Assembly: GCF_000526695.1 (NCBI RefSeq)
Contig: NZ_JAGO01000014.1
Location: 124,001-188,000 of the forward strand
Direction: 5' to 3'
Origin: Carnimonas nigrificans ATCC BAA-78
GTDB lineage: Bacteria > Pseudomonadota > Gammaproteobacteria > Pseudomonadales > Halomonadaceae
DNA: 64,000 bases
Shown here: positions 45,147 through 53,794 of the stretch, one piece after another
How positions within the stretch are numbered: position 1 is the stretch's first letter
How the letters are laid out: every line of letters starts with the position of its first letter
Translations under genes and position numbers: made by a program
The notes under the pieces: generated by a model
Told to the model about the DNA's origin: nothing
Seen by the model: the letters and a program-made list of their open reading frames with translations, nothing else
Databases searched by the model: none

Positions 45147-46535
45147 ATGTTCGATAGTTTATCCGATCGGTTGTCGGGGACGCTGCGCAATATTACCGGT
45201 CAGGCTCGTCTCACCGAAGACAACGTTCGTGACACGCTGCGTGAAGTGCGGCGTGCGCTGCTTGAGGCCGACGTTGCGCTGCCGGTGGTCAAGGCGTTCG
45301 TCGAGCGCGTTCGTGAGCGGGCCGTAGGGCAGGAAGTATCCAAAAGCCTGTCGCCGGGCCAGCAATTCGTCAAGATTGTCCGTGACGAACTCGAAAGCGT
45401 TATGGGTGAGGGCAATGCGCCTCTCGACCTGAAACATCCCCCCTCGGTCATACTGATGGCGGGCTTGCAGGGGGCCGGTAAAACCACCACTGTGGCGAAG
45501 CTGGGCCGTTACCTGCGTGAGCGCGAGAAGAAAAAGGTACTGGTGGTCTCCGCTGACGTTTATCGTCCTGCGGCAATTGATCAGCTTGAGCGTCTTGCTG
45601 AAGAAGTGGGCGTTGAATTCTTCCCGTCGGACTCTTCGCAGAAGCCGATTGATATTGCGCGTGCAGCCATTCAGCACGCCAAAATCCAGTTCTTCGATGT
45701 GGTGCTGGTGGATACCGCCGGTCGCTTGCACGTCGATGAAGACATGATGACCGAAATCAAACAGCTTCATAGTGCCGTGTCACCGGCTGAAACGCTGTTT
45801 GTGGTCGATTCAATGACGGGGCAGGATGCTGCCAACACTGCCAAGGCCTTTCATGATGCGCTGCCCCTGACGGGTGTAGTGCTGACGAAGGCTGATGGTG
45901 ATGCCCGTGGTGGCGCGGCGCTGTCGGTACGTTATCTGACCGGCAAGCCCATCAAGTTTATCGGTGTCGGTGAGAAAACCGACGCCCTGGAGCCTTTCCA
46001 TCCCGACCGTATCGCTTCCCGTATTCTGGGCATGGGCGATGTTCTCAGCCTGATCGAAGAAGCAGAGCGCACTGTCGATAAAAGCAAGGCCCAGAAACTT
46101 ACCAAGAAGATCAAAAAGGGCGAAGGCTTCGATCTGGAAGACTTCCGCGATCAGCTCCAGCAGCTCAAAAACATGGGCGGTATGGGCAAGCTGATGGACA
46201 AGCTGCCGGGCATGGGGCAAATGGCAGAAATGGCGCAGAACCAGAATTCCGAGAAGGAATTTGGCAAGCTGGAAGCCATGATCAACTCCATGACGCCCAA
46301 GGAGCGGCGCAAGCCCGAGCTTATCAACGGCTCGCGCAAGCGGCGTATCTGTGCAGGCTCCGGTACTCAGGTACCCGATCTTAATCGTCTTCTTAAGCAG
46401 CACAAGCAAATGCAGAAGATGATGAAGAAGATGAAAAAGGGCGGCATGCAAAAAATGATGCGCGGTATGAGCAGTATGATGGGCGGCGGTGGCCCCGGTG
46501 GTATGGGCGGCATGGGTGGTTTTCCGCGCCGTTGA
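45147..46535 (+). CDS. ffh: Signal recognition particle protein Ffh
   Basis: 462 residues from ATG at 45147 (GGAG seven bases upstream). N domain (1-100), G domain with GLQGAGKTTTVAKL (106-119), DTAGRLHVDEDMM and the TKADGDARGGAALS motif, then a Met-rich M domain that ends in the GGGGPGGMGGMGGFPRR tail. It binds 4.5S RNA and signal sequences and delivers nascent membrane proteins to FtsY. M-domain methionines are clustered as usual. Confidence 0.96.
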   Translation: MFDSLSDRLSGTLRNITGQARLTEDNVRDTLREVRRALLEADVALPVVKAFVERVRERAVGQEVSKSLSPGQQFVKIVRDELESVMGEGNAPLDLKHPPSVILMAGLQGAGKTTTVAKLGRYLREREKKKVLVVSADVYRPAAIDQLERLAEEVGVEFFPSDSSQKPIDIARAAIQHAKIQFFDVVLVDTAGRLHVDEDMMTEIKQLHSAVSPAETLFVVDSMTGQDAANTAKAFHDALPLTGVVLTKADGDARGGAALSVRYLTGKPIKFIGVGEKTDALEPFHPDRIASRILGMGDVLSLIEEAERTVDKSKAQKLTKKIKKGEGFDLEDFRDQLQQLKNMGGMGKLMDKLPGMGQMAEMAQNQNSEKEFGKLEAMINSMTPKERRKPELINGSRKRRICAGSGTQVPDLNRLLKQHKQMQKMMKKMKKGGMQKMMRGMSSMMGGGGPGGMGGMGGFPRR

Positions 46536-46551
46536 GGTATGTCCTGAGTGA

Positions 46552-46573
46552 GCGGGAGATAATTATCTTCCGC
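46552..46573 (+). terminator. Palindromic hairpin after ffh
   Basis: GCGGGAGATA-AT-TATCTTCCGC, a 10-pair stem (one G-U) with almost no loop, 17 bases after the ffh stop. No T run; probable transcript end or attenuator before the rpsP promoter. Confidence 0.5.
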
Positions 46574-46581
46574 TGTGCTGT

Positions 46582-46609
46582 TTGCAGAGGTTGAAATTTG
46601 CCGTAGAAT
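46582..46609 (+). promoter_or_regulatory. Candidate sigma-70 promoter of the rpsP operon
   Basis: TTGCAG at 46582-46587, 16-base spacer, TAGAAT at 46604-46609. It is about 200 bases before rpsP, allowing a structured leader. Confidence 0.4.
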
Positions 46610-46671
46610 ACCGCCTCTTTGCACGAGCTGCATCGCGTATCGGCTCGCCGGTAAAAATCCTGCCTCGGCGC

Positions 46672-46697
46672 CTTGGTACTGGCGTCTGGGTACCAAG
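46672..46697 (+). other. Leader hairpin upstream of rpsP
   Basis: CTTGGTAC (46672-46679) pairs exactly with GTACCAAG (46690-46697) around a 10-base loop, 114 bases before rpsP. Ribosomal operons are often controlled by leader structures bound by a product protein, but the sequence does not match a leader I can name. Confidence 0.4.
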
Positions 46698-46810
46698 AAC
46701 GACGGAGAATGCTGGTGCGGCGGGCATGATTGCCAGCCTGGCATTGGATGTCGCGCTCCGGCTTGCGCCGAGAGCATACTGTTATCGAATACAGCTAGAG
46801 AGAATTAGCG

Positions 46811-47062
46811 ATGGTTACCATTCGTTTGGCACGTGGTGGCGCTAAAAAGCGTCCGTTTTATCATATTTCCGTAACTGACTCTCGCGTTTCACGCGATGGT
46901 CGCTTCATCGAGCGTATCGGCTTCTTCAACCCGATCGCGCGTGGCGGTGAAGAGCGTCTGCGTCTCGATCTCGACCGTGTTGCCCACTGGGAATCCCTGG
47001 GTGCACAGGTATCTGATCGTGTTGCCGAGCTGATCAAGTCTGCTCGCAAGGACGCTGCATAA
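46811..47062 (+). CDS. rpsP: 30S ribosomal protein S16
   Basis: 83 residues, the standard S16 size. [19 protein letters not shown] and [14 protein letters not shown] are near-invariant in bacterial S16. GAGAG precedes ATG. First gene of the rpsP-rimM-trmD-rplS operon, which builds ribosomes and modifies tRNA. Confidence 0.97.
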   Translation: MVTIRLARGGAKKRPFYHISVTDSRVSRDGRFIERIGFFNPIARGGEERLRLDLDRVAHWESLGAQVSDRVAELIKSARKDAA

Positions 47063-47148
47063 TTCGCAGCAGGGTGCCCGCTTGTGCGTCGTTAGTGAGC
47101 GCAAGCCGTGGATAGTTTCCATTCATCGAGTCAGATAGGTGTGAAGGC

Positions 47149-47691
47149 ATGAGTATTGACCGTAACGCTGCTGAGCAGTCGAATGATCAGCGCGTGGTCA
47201 TGGGCAGCCTCACCAGCCCCTATGGCATCAAGGGGTGGCTCAAGGTGTACTCACACACGAGCCCGATGGAAGGTATCCTCGATTATCCGCACTGGAGTAT
47301 CGAGAAAAACGGCGTTGAACGTCGTTATCGCGTGCTTCAGGGGCGGCGCCAGGGTAAGGGCCTGGTGGTGCAGCTGGAAGGCGTCGATTCTCGTGAAGCC
47401 GCAGAAGCACTGGGTGGTGCTACCATCCGGTTGGCAGCAGAAGAGCTGCCGCAGCTTTCCGCAGGCGAATTCTACTGGTATCAGCTGGAAGGTCTGGCGG
47501 TTGCCACTACCGATGGTGCCGCACTAGGGCGCGTTGCCTATCTGTTTGAAACAGGGGCTAATGATGTACTGGTGGTCAAGGGCGCTGAGGATGGCAAGGA
47601 GCGGCTGCTGCCGTTCATTCCTGACGATGTCATTATTGATATTGATCTGGAAGCGGGAAGCATGACAGTGGACTGGGATCCGGACTTTTGA
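47149..47691 (+). CDS. rimM: Ribosome maturation factor RimM
   Basis: 180 residues. [22 protein letters not shown] (the TGxxGIKGW-type entry motif) and [16 protein letters not shown] belong to the RimM barrel; the PRC-barrel half has [11 protein letters not shown] and [12 protein letters not shown] with [18 protein letters not shown]. It assists 30S head maturation around S19. Two bases of GAAGG sit near the ATG. Confidence 0.95.
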   Translation: MSIDRNAAEQSNDQRVVMGSLTSPYGIKGWLKVYSHTSPMEGILDYPHWSIEKNGVERRYRVLQGRRQGKGLVVQLEGVDSREAAEALGGATIRLAAEELPQLSAGEFYWYQLEGLAVATTDGAALGRVAYLFETGANDVLVVKGAEDGKERLLPFIPDDVIIDIDLEAGSMTVDWDPDF

Positions 47692-47725
47692 AACCGAATG
47701 TCGCGCTGATTCTGGAAGAGTTGTC

Positions 47726-48541
47726 ATGACGACCGACACACCGCAATGCCAGCCTGGCCTTAGCATTGGCATCGTCTCGCTTTTTCCGGAGATGTTTCCG
47801 GCGCTTACCGAGCAGGGCGTTATTGGTCGTGCGGTAAAGCAGGGGCTTCTTGATATCCGCTGCTGGAACCCGCGTGATTACGCTCAGGATCGTCATCGTA
47901 CTGTCGATGATCGTCCATATGGTGGCGGCCCCGGTATGCTGATGAAGGTTGATACACTGCGTGCTGCCATTCGTGATGCGCGTGAAGCCCTGACCGAAAA
48001 TGGTCAGCCCCCCAAGGTGATCTACCTGTCGCCGCAGGGTCGGGTGTTTAGCCAGCAAGGTGCCGTCGAGCTTGTTGCTCGTCAGCGTCTGGTGCTGGTA
48101 GCGGGGCGTTACGAAGGTATAGATGAGCGAGTGATCGAAAGCGATATTGATGAGCAATGGTCCATTGGTGACTATGTGCTCAGCGGTGGTGAATTGCCTG
48201 CAATGGTGATGATCGACGCGCTATCGCGGCTGGTGCCTGGGGTGCTTGGGCATGAGCGCTCCGCAGTGGAGGATTCATTTAGCGATGGGTTGCTCGACTG
48301 TCCGCACTATACCCGCCCCGAAGAGGTTGATGGCAAGCGTGTGCCTGCCGTCCTTCTCGGGGGCAATCACGGCGAGATTCGACGCTGGCGGTTGAAACAG
48401 TCGCTCGGGCGAACGATGCTGCATCGCCCTGAGCTTTTGGATGCGCGAACGCTAAGCAAGGAAGAGCAGCAGCTTCTTGATGCGTTCGTCAGCGAATACG
48501 GCGCTGGGGAAACAGATTCCTCCAGCGACGGCGGTGCCTAA
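47726..48541 (+). CDS. trmD: tRNA (guanine-N1-)-methyltransferase
   Basis: 271 residues. [21 protein letters not shown] and [16 protein letters not shown] are TrmD signatures; the trefoil-knot SAM site is [16 protein letters not shown] with [20 protein letters not shown]. It methylates G37 of tRNAs reading CNN codons, preventing frameshifts. GGAAGAG precedes ATG, 34 bases after rimM. Confidence 0.97.
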   Translation: MTTDTPQCQPGLSIGIVSLFPEMFPALTEQGVIGRAVKQGLLDIRCWNPRDYAQDRHRTVDDRPYGGGPGMLMKVDTLRAAIRDAREALTENGQPPKVIYLSPQGRVFSQQGAVELVARQRLVLVAGRYEGIDERVIESDIDEQWSIGDYVLSGGELPAMVMIDALSRLVPGVLGHERSAVEDSFSDGLLDCPHYTRPEEVDGKRVPAVLLGGNHGEIRRWRLKQSLGRTMLHRPELLDARTLSKEEQQLLDAFVSEYGAGETDSSSDGGA

Positions 48542-48642
48542 GGCAGCCTCAAGGCGGCCACGGCGTCATCCACTTAACGATCCCCGCTCTCTTGCCGGGG
48601 TCACGCTGTCGGAAGCTTCCGGCAACATACAGGAGTTTGAAA

Positions 48643-48999
48643 ATGAGCAATCGTAATAAAGTGATCCAGGCGATCGAAAACGAGCAGATCAACAAGGAAC
48701 TGCCGGCATTCGCTCCCGGTGATACTGTTGTTGTTCAGGTAAAGGTAGTAGAAGGCAACCGCGAGCGTCTGCAGGCGTTCGAAGGTGTGGTGATCGGTAA
48801 GCGTAACCGTGGCCTGAACTCCGCTTTCACCGTTCGCAAAATCTCTCACGGTGTTGGCGTTGAGCGTACTTTCCAGACTTACAGCCCCCTCGTTGACAGC
48901 GTTTCTGTCAAACGTCGCGGCGATGTTCGTCAGGCCAAGCTGTACTACCTCCGCGAACTCAGCGGCAAGGCTGCCCGTATCAAGGAAAAACTTTCCTGA
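48643..48999 (+). CDS. rplS: 50S ribosomal protein L19
   Basis: 118 residues from ATG at 48643, preceded by [35 protein letters not shown] and [21 protein letters not shown] are typical L19. The upstream extension of the frame is not coding. A 12-base palindrome (CGGAAGCTTCCG, 48610-48621) lies in the leader. It ends the operon. Confidence 0.97.
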   Translation: MSNRNKVIQAIENEQINKELPAFAPGDTVVVQVKVVEGNRERLQAFEGVVIGKRNRGLNSAFTVRKISHGVGVERTFQTYSPLVDSVSVKRRGDVRQAKLYYLRELSGKAARIKEKLS

Positions 49000-49053
49000 T
49001 ACTTGCCTGCACTGGAATCATTCATCGGTTCCAGTGTTTGGCAACGGCCAATC

Positions 49054-49088
49054 AAAAACCCGTGCCCTTCAAGGGGTGCGGGTTTTTT
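49054..49088 (+). terminator. Rho-independent terminator after rplS
   Basis: AAAACCCGTGCCC pairs with the GGGGTGCGGGTTTT half (two wobble pairs) and runs into TTTTTT. It starts 55 bases after the rplS stop. Confidence 0.8.
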
Positions 49089-49226
49089 GCTGTTGGCAGC
49101 CGTCATTCTCTGTAGTTCGCTGAAGTGATGAAGATTCATCTCTTGTGCGCAAACATGGCTATTCAGGGCGGTAATTCTTCAGAAACGATGGTATTTTGTG
49201 GAGTCTATCCTTGAAATGCGTCCTTT

Positions 49227-50114
49227 ATGTTCTACACCGCACTGATCGACAGTTTTCTCGATTCCCTCTGGCTTGAACGAGGCGCCAGCCCGCATACGCT
49301 GGCAGCCTATCGCCGCGATCTAAAGTGTTGGCTGACACATCTGGATGACGCTGCGCTGCTGCTGGCACCGCCGCCGGAGGCATTGGAGCAGCTGCTTGCC
49401 GAACGTCGGGCGGCGGGTTACAGCCCGCGCAGTGATGCGCGTCTGCTATCGAGTCTGCGCCGCTTCTATCGCTGGGCCATGCTCGAAAGCCTGATTGAGA
49501 ACGATCCCATCAGTCATGTAGAGACAGCGCCAGTACGTGCCGGGCTACCGAAAACACTGGATGAAGCCGATGTAGAGAGCCTGCTTGCCGCGCCCGATAC
49601 CGAGGAGCCTCTCGGCTTGCGCGATCGTGCCATGCTCGAAGTGCTCTATGCCTGCGGATTGCGTGTTACCGAACTGATAGAGCTGCGCGTTGATAGCCTC
49701 AACCTGCGCCAAGGGGTAGTACGGGTGCTAGGGAAGGGCAATAAGGAGCGTCTGGTGCCCCTCGGTGAGGAGGCATCGGATTGGCTTGAGCGCTATATGC
49801 GTCAGGGGCGTAACCTGCTGATGGCAGATATTACCCGCCCCCCCTTGTTTCCCGGTCGTCATGATGGCTTCATGACCCGACAAACGTTTTGGTATCGCAT
49901 CAAAAAGCACGCTGTGCAGGCAGGGATTCACAAGCCGCTGTCGCCACATACGCTGCGCCATGCGTTTGCAACGCATCTGCTGGATCACGGGGCGCATCTG
50001 CGCGTCGTACAGGAATTGCTGGGCCACCGTGACCTCTCGACCACCCAGATTTACACTCATGTTGCTCAACGGCGTCTTGAACAGCTGCATCAGCAGCACC
50101 ATCCGCGTGGCTGA
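49227..50114 (+). CDS. xerD: Site-specific tyrosine recombinase XerD
   Basis: 295 residues. N-terminal SAM-like core-binding domain (1-100) and a C-terminal catalytic domain with Arg146 (CGLRVTE), Lys170 (GKGNKE), His241 and Arg244 (HTLRHAF), His267 (LLGHRDL) and Tyr276 (QIYTHV). With XerC it resolves chromosome dimers at dif. Length and residues fit XerD. xerD-dsbC-hom-thrC-recJ is the usual order in pseudomonad and halomonad relatives. The ATG has no strong ribosome-binding site. Confidence 0.95.
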   Translation: MFYTALIDSFLDSLWLERGASPHTLAAYRRDLKCWLTHLDDAALLLAPPPEALEQLLAERRAAGYSPRSDARLLSSLRRFYRWAMLESLIENDPISHVETAPVRAGLPKTLDEADVESLLAAPDTEEPLGLRDRAMLEVLYACGLRVTELIELRVDSLNLRQGVVRVLGKGNKERLVPLGEEASDWLERYMRQGRNLLMADITRPPLFPGRHDGFMTRQTFWYRIKKHAVQAGIHKPLSPHTLRHAFATHLLDHGAHLRVVQELLGHRDLSTTQIYTHVAQRRLEQLHQQHHPRG

Positions 50115-50143
50115 GAGCAGTTTCTTTTTACGGAGTCTTTTGT

Positions 50144-50896
50144 ATGTTTGCGTTTGGATTTCACCGCCTTGCAGTCGCCGCTGTGGCGTGTGCCGGTGCG
50201 ATGAGTGTCGCGCTCCCGGCGCTGGCCGCCAGCGCTCCCGATATTTCCTCGTTGACGATTGGAGGGCGCAAGGTGACTGTCACTGATGCGCGAGCTACCC
50301 CTATCGAAGGTCTTTATCGGTTAACATTGGAAAGCGGCGATGTGGTTTTCTCGGACCCCGAAGGCCATTACATGCTGACCGGTGATCTGTATGAAAACGG
50401 TGAGCATGGGCTGGTTAACCTGAGTGAACAAGCCGCCAACGAACAGCGCCGTGACGCCCTCGCGAAGCTTGATAAGCAGGATAGCGTGGTATTCCGCCCG
50501 GCGGGGGAGATCAAAGGTACGCTAACGGTGTTCAGTGATATTACCTGTCCCTACTGCCATGAGCTGCACAAGGAAGTACCGAAGCTGAACCAGCAGGGGA
50601 TTGCGGTACGCTATCTGGCCTTCCCGCGTGCGGGCGACCGTTCACCGGCTGCTGCCGAACTGGCGCAAATATGGTGCAGCCGGAATCCGCAGCAGGCCAT
50701 GACAGCGGCGTTTGACGGTAAAATGCCTGATAACAGCGGTAAACAGTGCGCCAGCATCGTATCGCGTGATTATGAGCTGGGGCGTCAGTTGGGTGTGCAG
50801 GGAACGCCTGCCATTATTTACCCCGATGGCAGTCTGGTACCAGGCTATTTGCCCGTCGCCCAGCTAATATCGCACTTCAAGCAACATTCGCAGTAG
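50144..50896 (+). CDS. dsbC: Periplasmic thiol:disulfide isomerase DsbC
   Basis: 250 residues. A signal peptide ends near LPALAAS. An N-terminal dimerisation domain (YRLTLESGDVVFSDPEGHYML, to about 95) is followed by a thioredoxin domain with the CPYC active site in FSDITCPYCHELHKEV. It rearranges wrong disulfides; DsbD keeps it reduced. GTPAIIYPDGSLVPGY carries the cis-Pro. GGAG eight bases before ATG supports the start. Confidence 0.94.
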   Translation: MFAFGFHRLAVAAVACAGAMSVALPALAASAPDISSLTIGGRKVTVTDARATPIEGLYRLTLESGDVVFSDPEGHYMLTGDLYENGEHGLVNLSEQAANEQRRDALAKLDKQDSVVFRPAGEIKGTLTVFSDITCPYCHELHKEVPKLNQQGIAVRYLAFPRAGDRSPAAAELAQIWCSRNPQQAMTAAFDGKMPDNSGKQCASIVSRDYELGRQLGVQGTPAIIYPDGSLVPGYLPVAQLISHFKQHSQ

Positions 50897-51032
50897 ATCG
50901 CCCTTGCCGATGTCCCAACAGGCAGATATCGGTATGGAAATTACATACATTCATTGGATGGCTTTCGCCGTTTCCTCGCGGCCCGCAGTAGCCTAGCCAT
51001 CCGTTATTGACACATAAGAGAGTCAGGAAATC

Positions 51033-52373
51033 GTGGATTCCGAGAGCAGCGCAGCGCCATCCCTAAAGCCCGTCAGAGTCGGTATTTGTGGTCTAGGCAC
51101 CGTCGGCAGCGGTACCTTCAATGTGTTGATGCGAAATGCTGAGGATATTGCCCGGCGAGCAGGGCGTCCCATTGTGGTGGAACAGGTGGGCGCGCGCCGT
51201 GATAACCCTGACTGCGATACCTCTGCTGCCAACGTGACGCGCGATATCTTCGAGGTGGCGCGCAATCCTGATGTCGATGTCGTGGTTGAGCTGATTGGCG
51301 GGTACGACACTGCCCGGCAGTTGGTGCTTGAAGCGATTGAGCATGGCAAGCATGTGGTAACGGCCAATAAAGCACTGATCGCGGTTCACGGTAACGAAAT
51401 CTTTGATGCGGCTGCCAAAAAGGGCGTGATTGTGGCGTTTGAAGCAGCCGTGGCCGGCGGCATTCCGATTATCAAGACGCTGCGCGAAGGGTTGGGAGCC
51501 AACCGCATTCAATGGGTAGCGGGCATTATCAATGGCACCGGTAACTTCATTCTGACCCATATGCGTGACGAAGGGCGCAGCTTTGACGATGTGCTTGCCG
51601 AAGCCCAGGCGCTTGGCTATGCCGAAGCCGACCCGACGTTCGATGTTGAAGGCATTGATGCAGCGCACAAGCTAACCATCCTGGCCTCCATCGCCTTCGG
51701 CGTGCCGTTGCAGTTTGATCTTGCCTATACCGAGGGGCTGCGCAGGATTACCGCTGAAGATGTCGAACAGGCCGATCGGCTGGGCTACATCATCAAGCAT
51801 CTGGGCATTGCACGCCGCACGGATGAAGGGGTGGAGCTGCGGGTGCATCCGACATTGATCGAGAAATCGCGCTTGCTGGCGAACGTGCACGGCGTTGCTA
51901 ATGCCGTCGAGGTGATGGGCGACGCGGTAGGGCGCAGCCTCTACTACGGCCCGGGTGCCGGCGATGAAGCCACTGCCTCGGCGGTTATCGCCGATATTCT
52001 TGATGTGGCGCGCGATACCGCTACAGATCCGCGCTACCGCACACCCTATCTGGCCTTCCGCGGAATCGACCAGGGCCGCCGTGAGTTGCCTATTCTGCCG
52101 ATATCGAAAGTGGTTTCCGCCTATTATCTGCGTTTGAATGCCGTCGATCGCCCTGGCGTGCTGGCACGTATTTCACGCATTCTGGCGGATCTTGATATCA
52201 GCATCGAGAAGCTGGTGCAGCGTGAAGCTGGTCACGAAGGCAGCGCCTCGCTGATTATCCTGACCCACCGCGCCGTTGAAGAGAACATGGACAGGGCAAT
52301 AACGCAGCTTGAAGCGCTTGACGATGTAGAGGGCAGCATCATGCGTATTCGCGTTGAAGGCTCCGACGACTAA
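51033..52373 (+). CDS. hom: Homoserine dehydrogenase (monofunctional)
   Basis: 446 residues starting at GTG (AGGA upstream). Rossmann motif VGICGLGTVGSGTFNVL at about residues 13-29, catalytic region GIINGTGNFILTHM and YAEADPTFDVEGIDAAHKLTILA, and a C-terminal ACT domain (about 370-446; RPGVLARISRILADLDISIEKL) that senses threonine. It makes homoserine from aspartate semialdehyde for threonine and methionine. The ACT domain suggests feedback inhibition. Confidence 0.95.
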   Translation: MDSESSAAPSLKPVRVGICGLGTVGSGTFNVLMRNAEDIARRAGRPIVVEQVGARRDNPDCDTSAANVTRDIFEVARNPDVDVVVELIGGYDTARQLVLEAIEHGKHVVTANKALIAVHGNEIFDAAAKKGVIVAFEAAVAGGIPIIKTLREGLGANRIQWVAGIINGTGNFILTHMRDEGRSFDDVLAEAQALGYAEADPTFDVEGIDAAHKLTILASIAFGVPLQFDLAYTEGLRRITAEDVEQADRLGYIIKHLGIARRTDEGVELRVHPTLIEKSRLLANVHGVANAVEVMGDAVGRSLYYGPGAGDEATASAVIADILDVARDTATDPRYRTPYLAFRGIDQGRRELPILPISKVVSAYYLRLNAVDRPGVLARISRILADLDISIEKLVQREAGHEGSASLIILTHRAVEENMDRAITQLEALDDVEGSIMRIRVEGSDD

Positions 52374-52402
52374 CTGACCGCGCTACCATACAGAGAAACG
52401 AT

Positions 52403-53794
52403 ATGCGTTATATAAGCACGCGCGGGAAGGCTCCCGCACTAGGGTTTGAAGATGTTGTTCTGACCGGGCTGGCGTCCGATGGCGGCCTCTATGTACCGGA
52501 AACGCTGCCCCACATCAGCCACGAGGAGCTGGCCGGGTTTGCAGGGCTCTCCTATGCCGAGATTGCCTTCCGGGTCATGAAGCCCTTTGTGGATGGCGCT
52601 ATCGACGACGAGACCTTTAAAGCCATCGTCAACGATACCTACGCTACCTTCCATCATGATGCTGTTGTGCCTCTGAAGCAGCTTGATGCCAACCACTTCC
52701 TGCTGGAGCTGTTCCATGGCCCTACGCTGGCGTTCAAGGATGTGGCCTTGCAGCTACTGGGCAGATTGCTCGATCACTTCCTGAGCAAGCGCGGTGAGCG
52801 CGCGGTGGTGATGGGTGCTACCTCTGGCGATACCGGCTCTGCGGCCATCGAAGGCTGCAAGCACAGCGATCACCTCGACATTTTCATTCTGCATCCGTAT
52901 CAGCGCGTCTCTGAAGTCCAGCGTCGTCAGATGACCACCGTGCTTGAGAATAATGTGTTCAATCTGGCGGTTGAAGGTAACTTCGATGACTGTCAGGCGA
53001 TAGTGAAGTCCAGCTTTGCCGATCAGAACTTCCTGAAGGGCACGCGGCTGGTGGCGGTCAACTCTATCAACTGGGCGCGCATCATGGCGCAAACCGCCTA
53101 CTATGTAGCAGCTGCCGTAGCGTTGGGCGCACCGCATCGTGAGGTGAGCTTTACTGTTCCCTCTGCCAACTTCGGCAATATTTTCGCTGGTTTCCTGGCG
53201 CGTGAAATGGGCGTACCGGTGCGCCAGTTCGTGATCGCCACCAACGCCAACGATATCCTTCACCGCGTGATTTCAGCCAATGACTTCTCGCGCAGGGAGC
53301 TGCTTGCTACCTTGGCGCCCTCAATGGATATCGTAGTATCGTCGAACTTCGAGCGCCTGCTGTTCTTCGCTTATGACCGTGATGCCGAGGCAGTCTCCGA
53401 GCTGCTTGAGCAGTTCCAGCAATCGCCCGCCGTTCTGGCCGAAGCGCCGCTTGCGTCACTACGCAAGTTGTTCTCCAGCGCCGCCGTCGATGACGAGGAA
53501 ATTCTTGCCACTATTCGTGAAGCACACCAGCGCACCGGCGAGCTGCTTGATCCTCACACCGCGATTGGCTATTGCGCGGCACAGCGCTGCAATCAGCATC
53601 CGGAAGTGCCGATGATCACTCTTGCTACCGCGCATCCCGCCAAGTTTGCCGAGGCGGTGGAGCAAGCTGGATTCGAGGAGGTGCCGCTGCCCGACAACAT
53701 GAGTGACCTGCTCTCCCGTGAAGAGCGCTACGAGGTGATACCGGCATCGATTGACGCGGTGCAACGTTACGTCGCCAGCGCGCGCCGCCAATAA
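52403..53794 (+). CDS. thrC: Threonine synthase
   Basis: 463 residues. RYISTRGKAPALGFEDVVLTGLASDGGLYVPE at the start and FHGPTLAFKDVALQ with the PLP-lysine (about residue 113) define the long ThrC class. VMGATSGDTGSAAIEG is the phosphate-binding loop. It converts O-phosphohomoserine to threonine with hom upstream, 29 bases away. It shares one base with recJ (TAATG). Confidence 0.96.
   Translation: MRYISTRGKAPALGFEDVVLTGLASDGGLYVPETLPHISHEELAGFAGLSYAEIAFRVMKPFVDGAIDDETFKAIVNDTYATFHHDAVVPLKQLDANHFLLELFHGPTLAFKDVALQLLGRLLDHFLSKRGERAVVMGATSGDTGSAAIEGCKHSDHLDIFILHPYQRVSEVQRRQMTTVLENNVFNLAVEGNFDDCQAIVKSSFADQNFLKGTRLVAVNSINWARIMAQTAYYVAAAVALGAPHREVSFTVPSANFGNIFAGFLAREMGVPVRQFVIATNANDILHRVISANDFSRRELLATLAPSMDIVVSSNFERLLFFAYDRDAEAVSELLEQFQQSPAVLAEAPLASLRKLFSSAAVDDEEILATIREAHQRTGELLDPHTAIGYCAAQRCNQHPEVPMITLATAHPAKFAEAVEQAGFEEVPLPDNMSDLLSREERYEVIPASIDAVQRYVASARRQ

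Noticed and set aside
45810-46451. 213-codon antisense frame over ffh
   Set aside because: Leu/His-rich shadow of the Met/Lys-rich M domain; ffh is certain.
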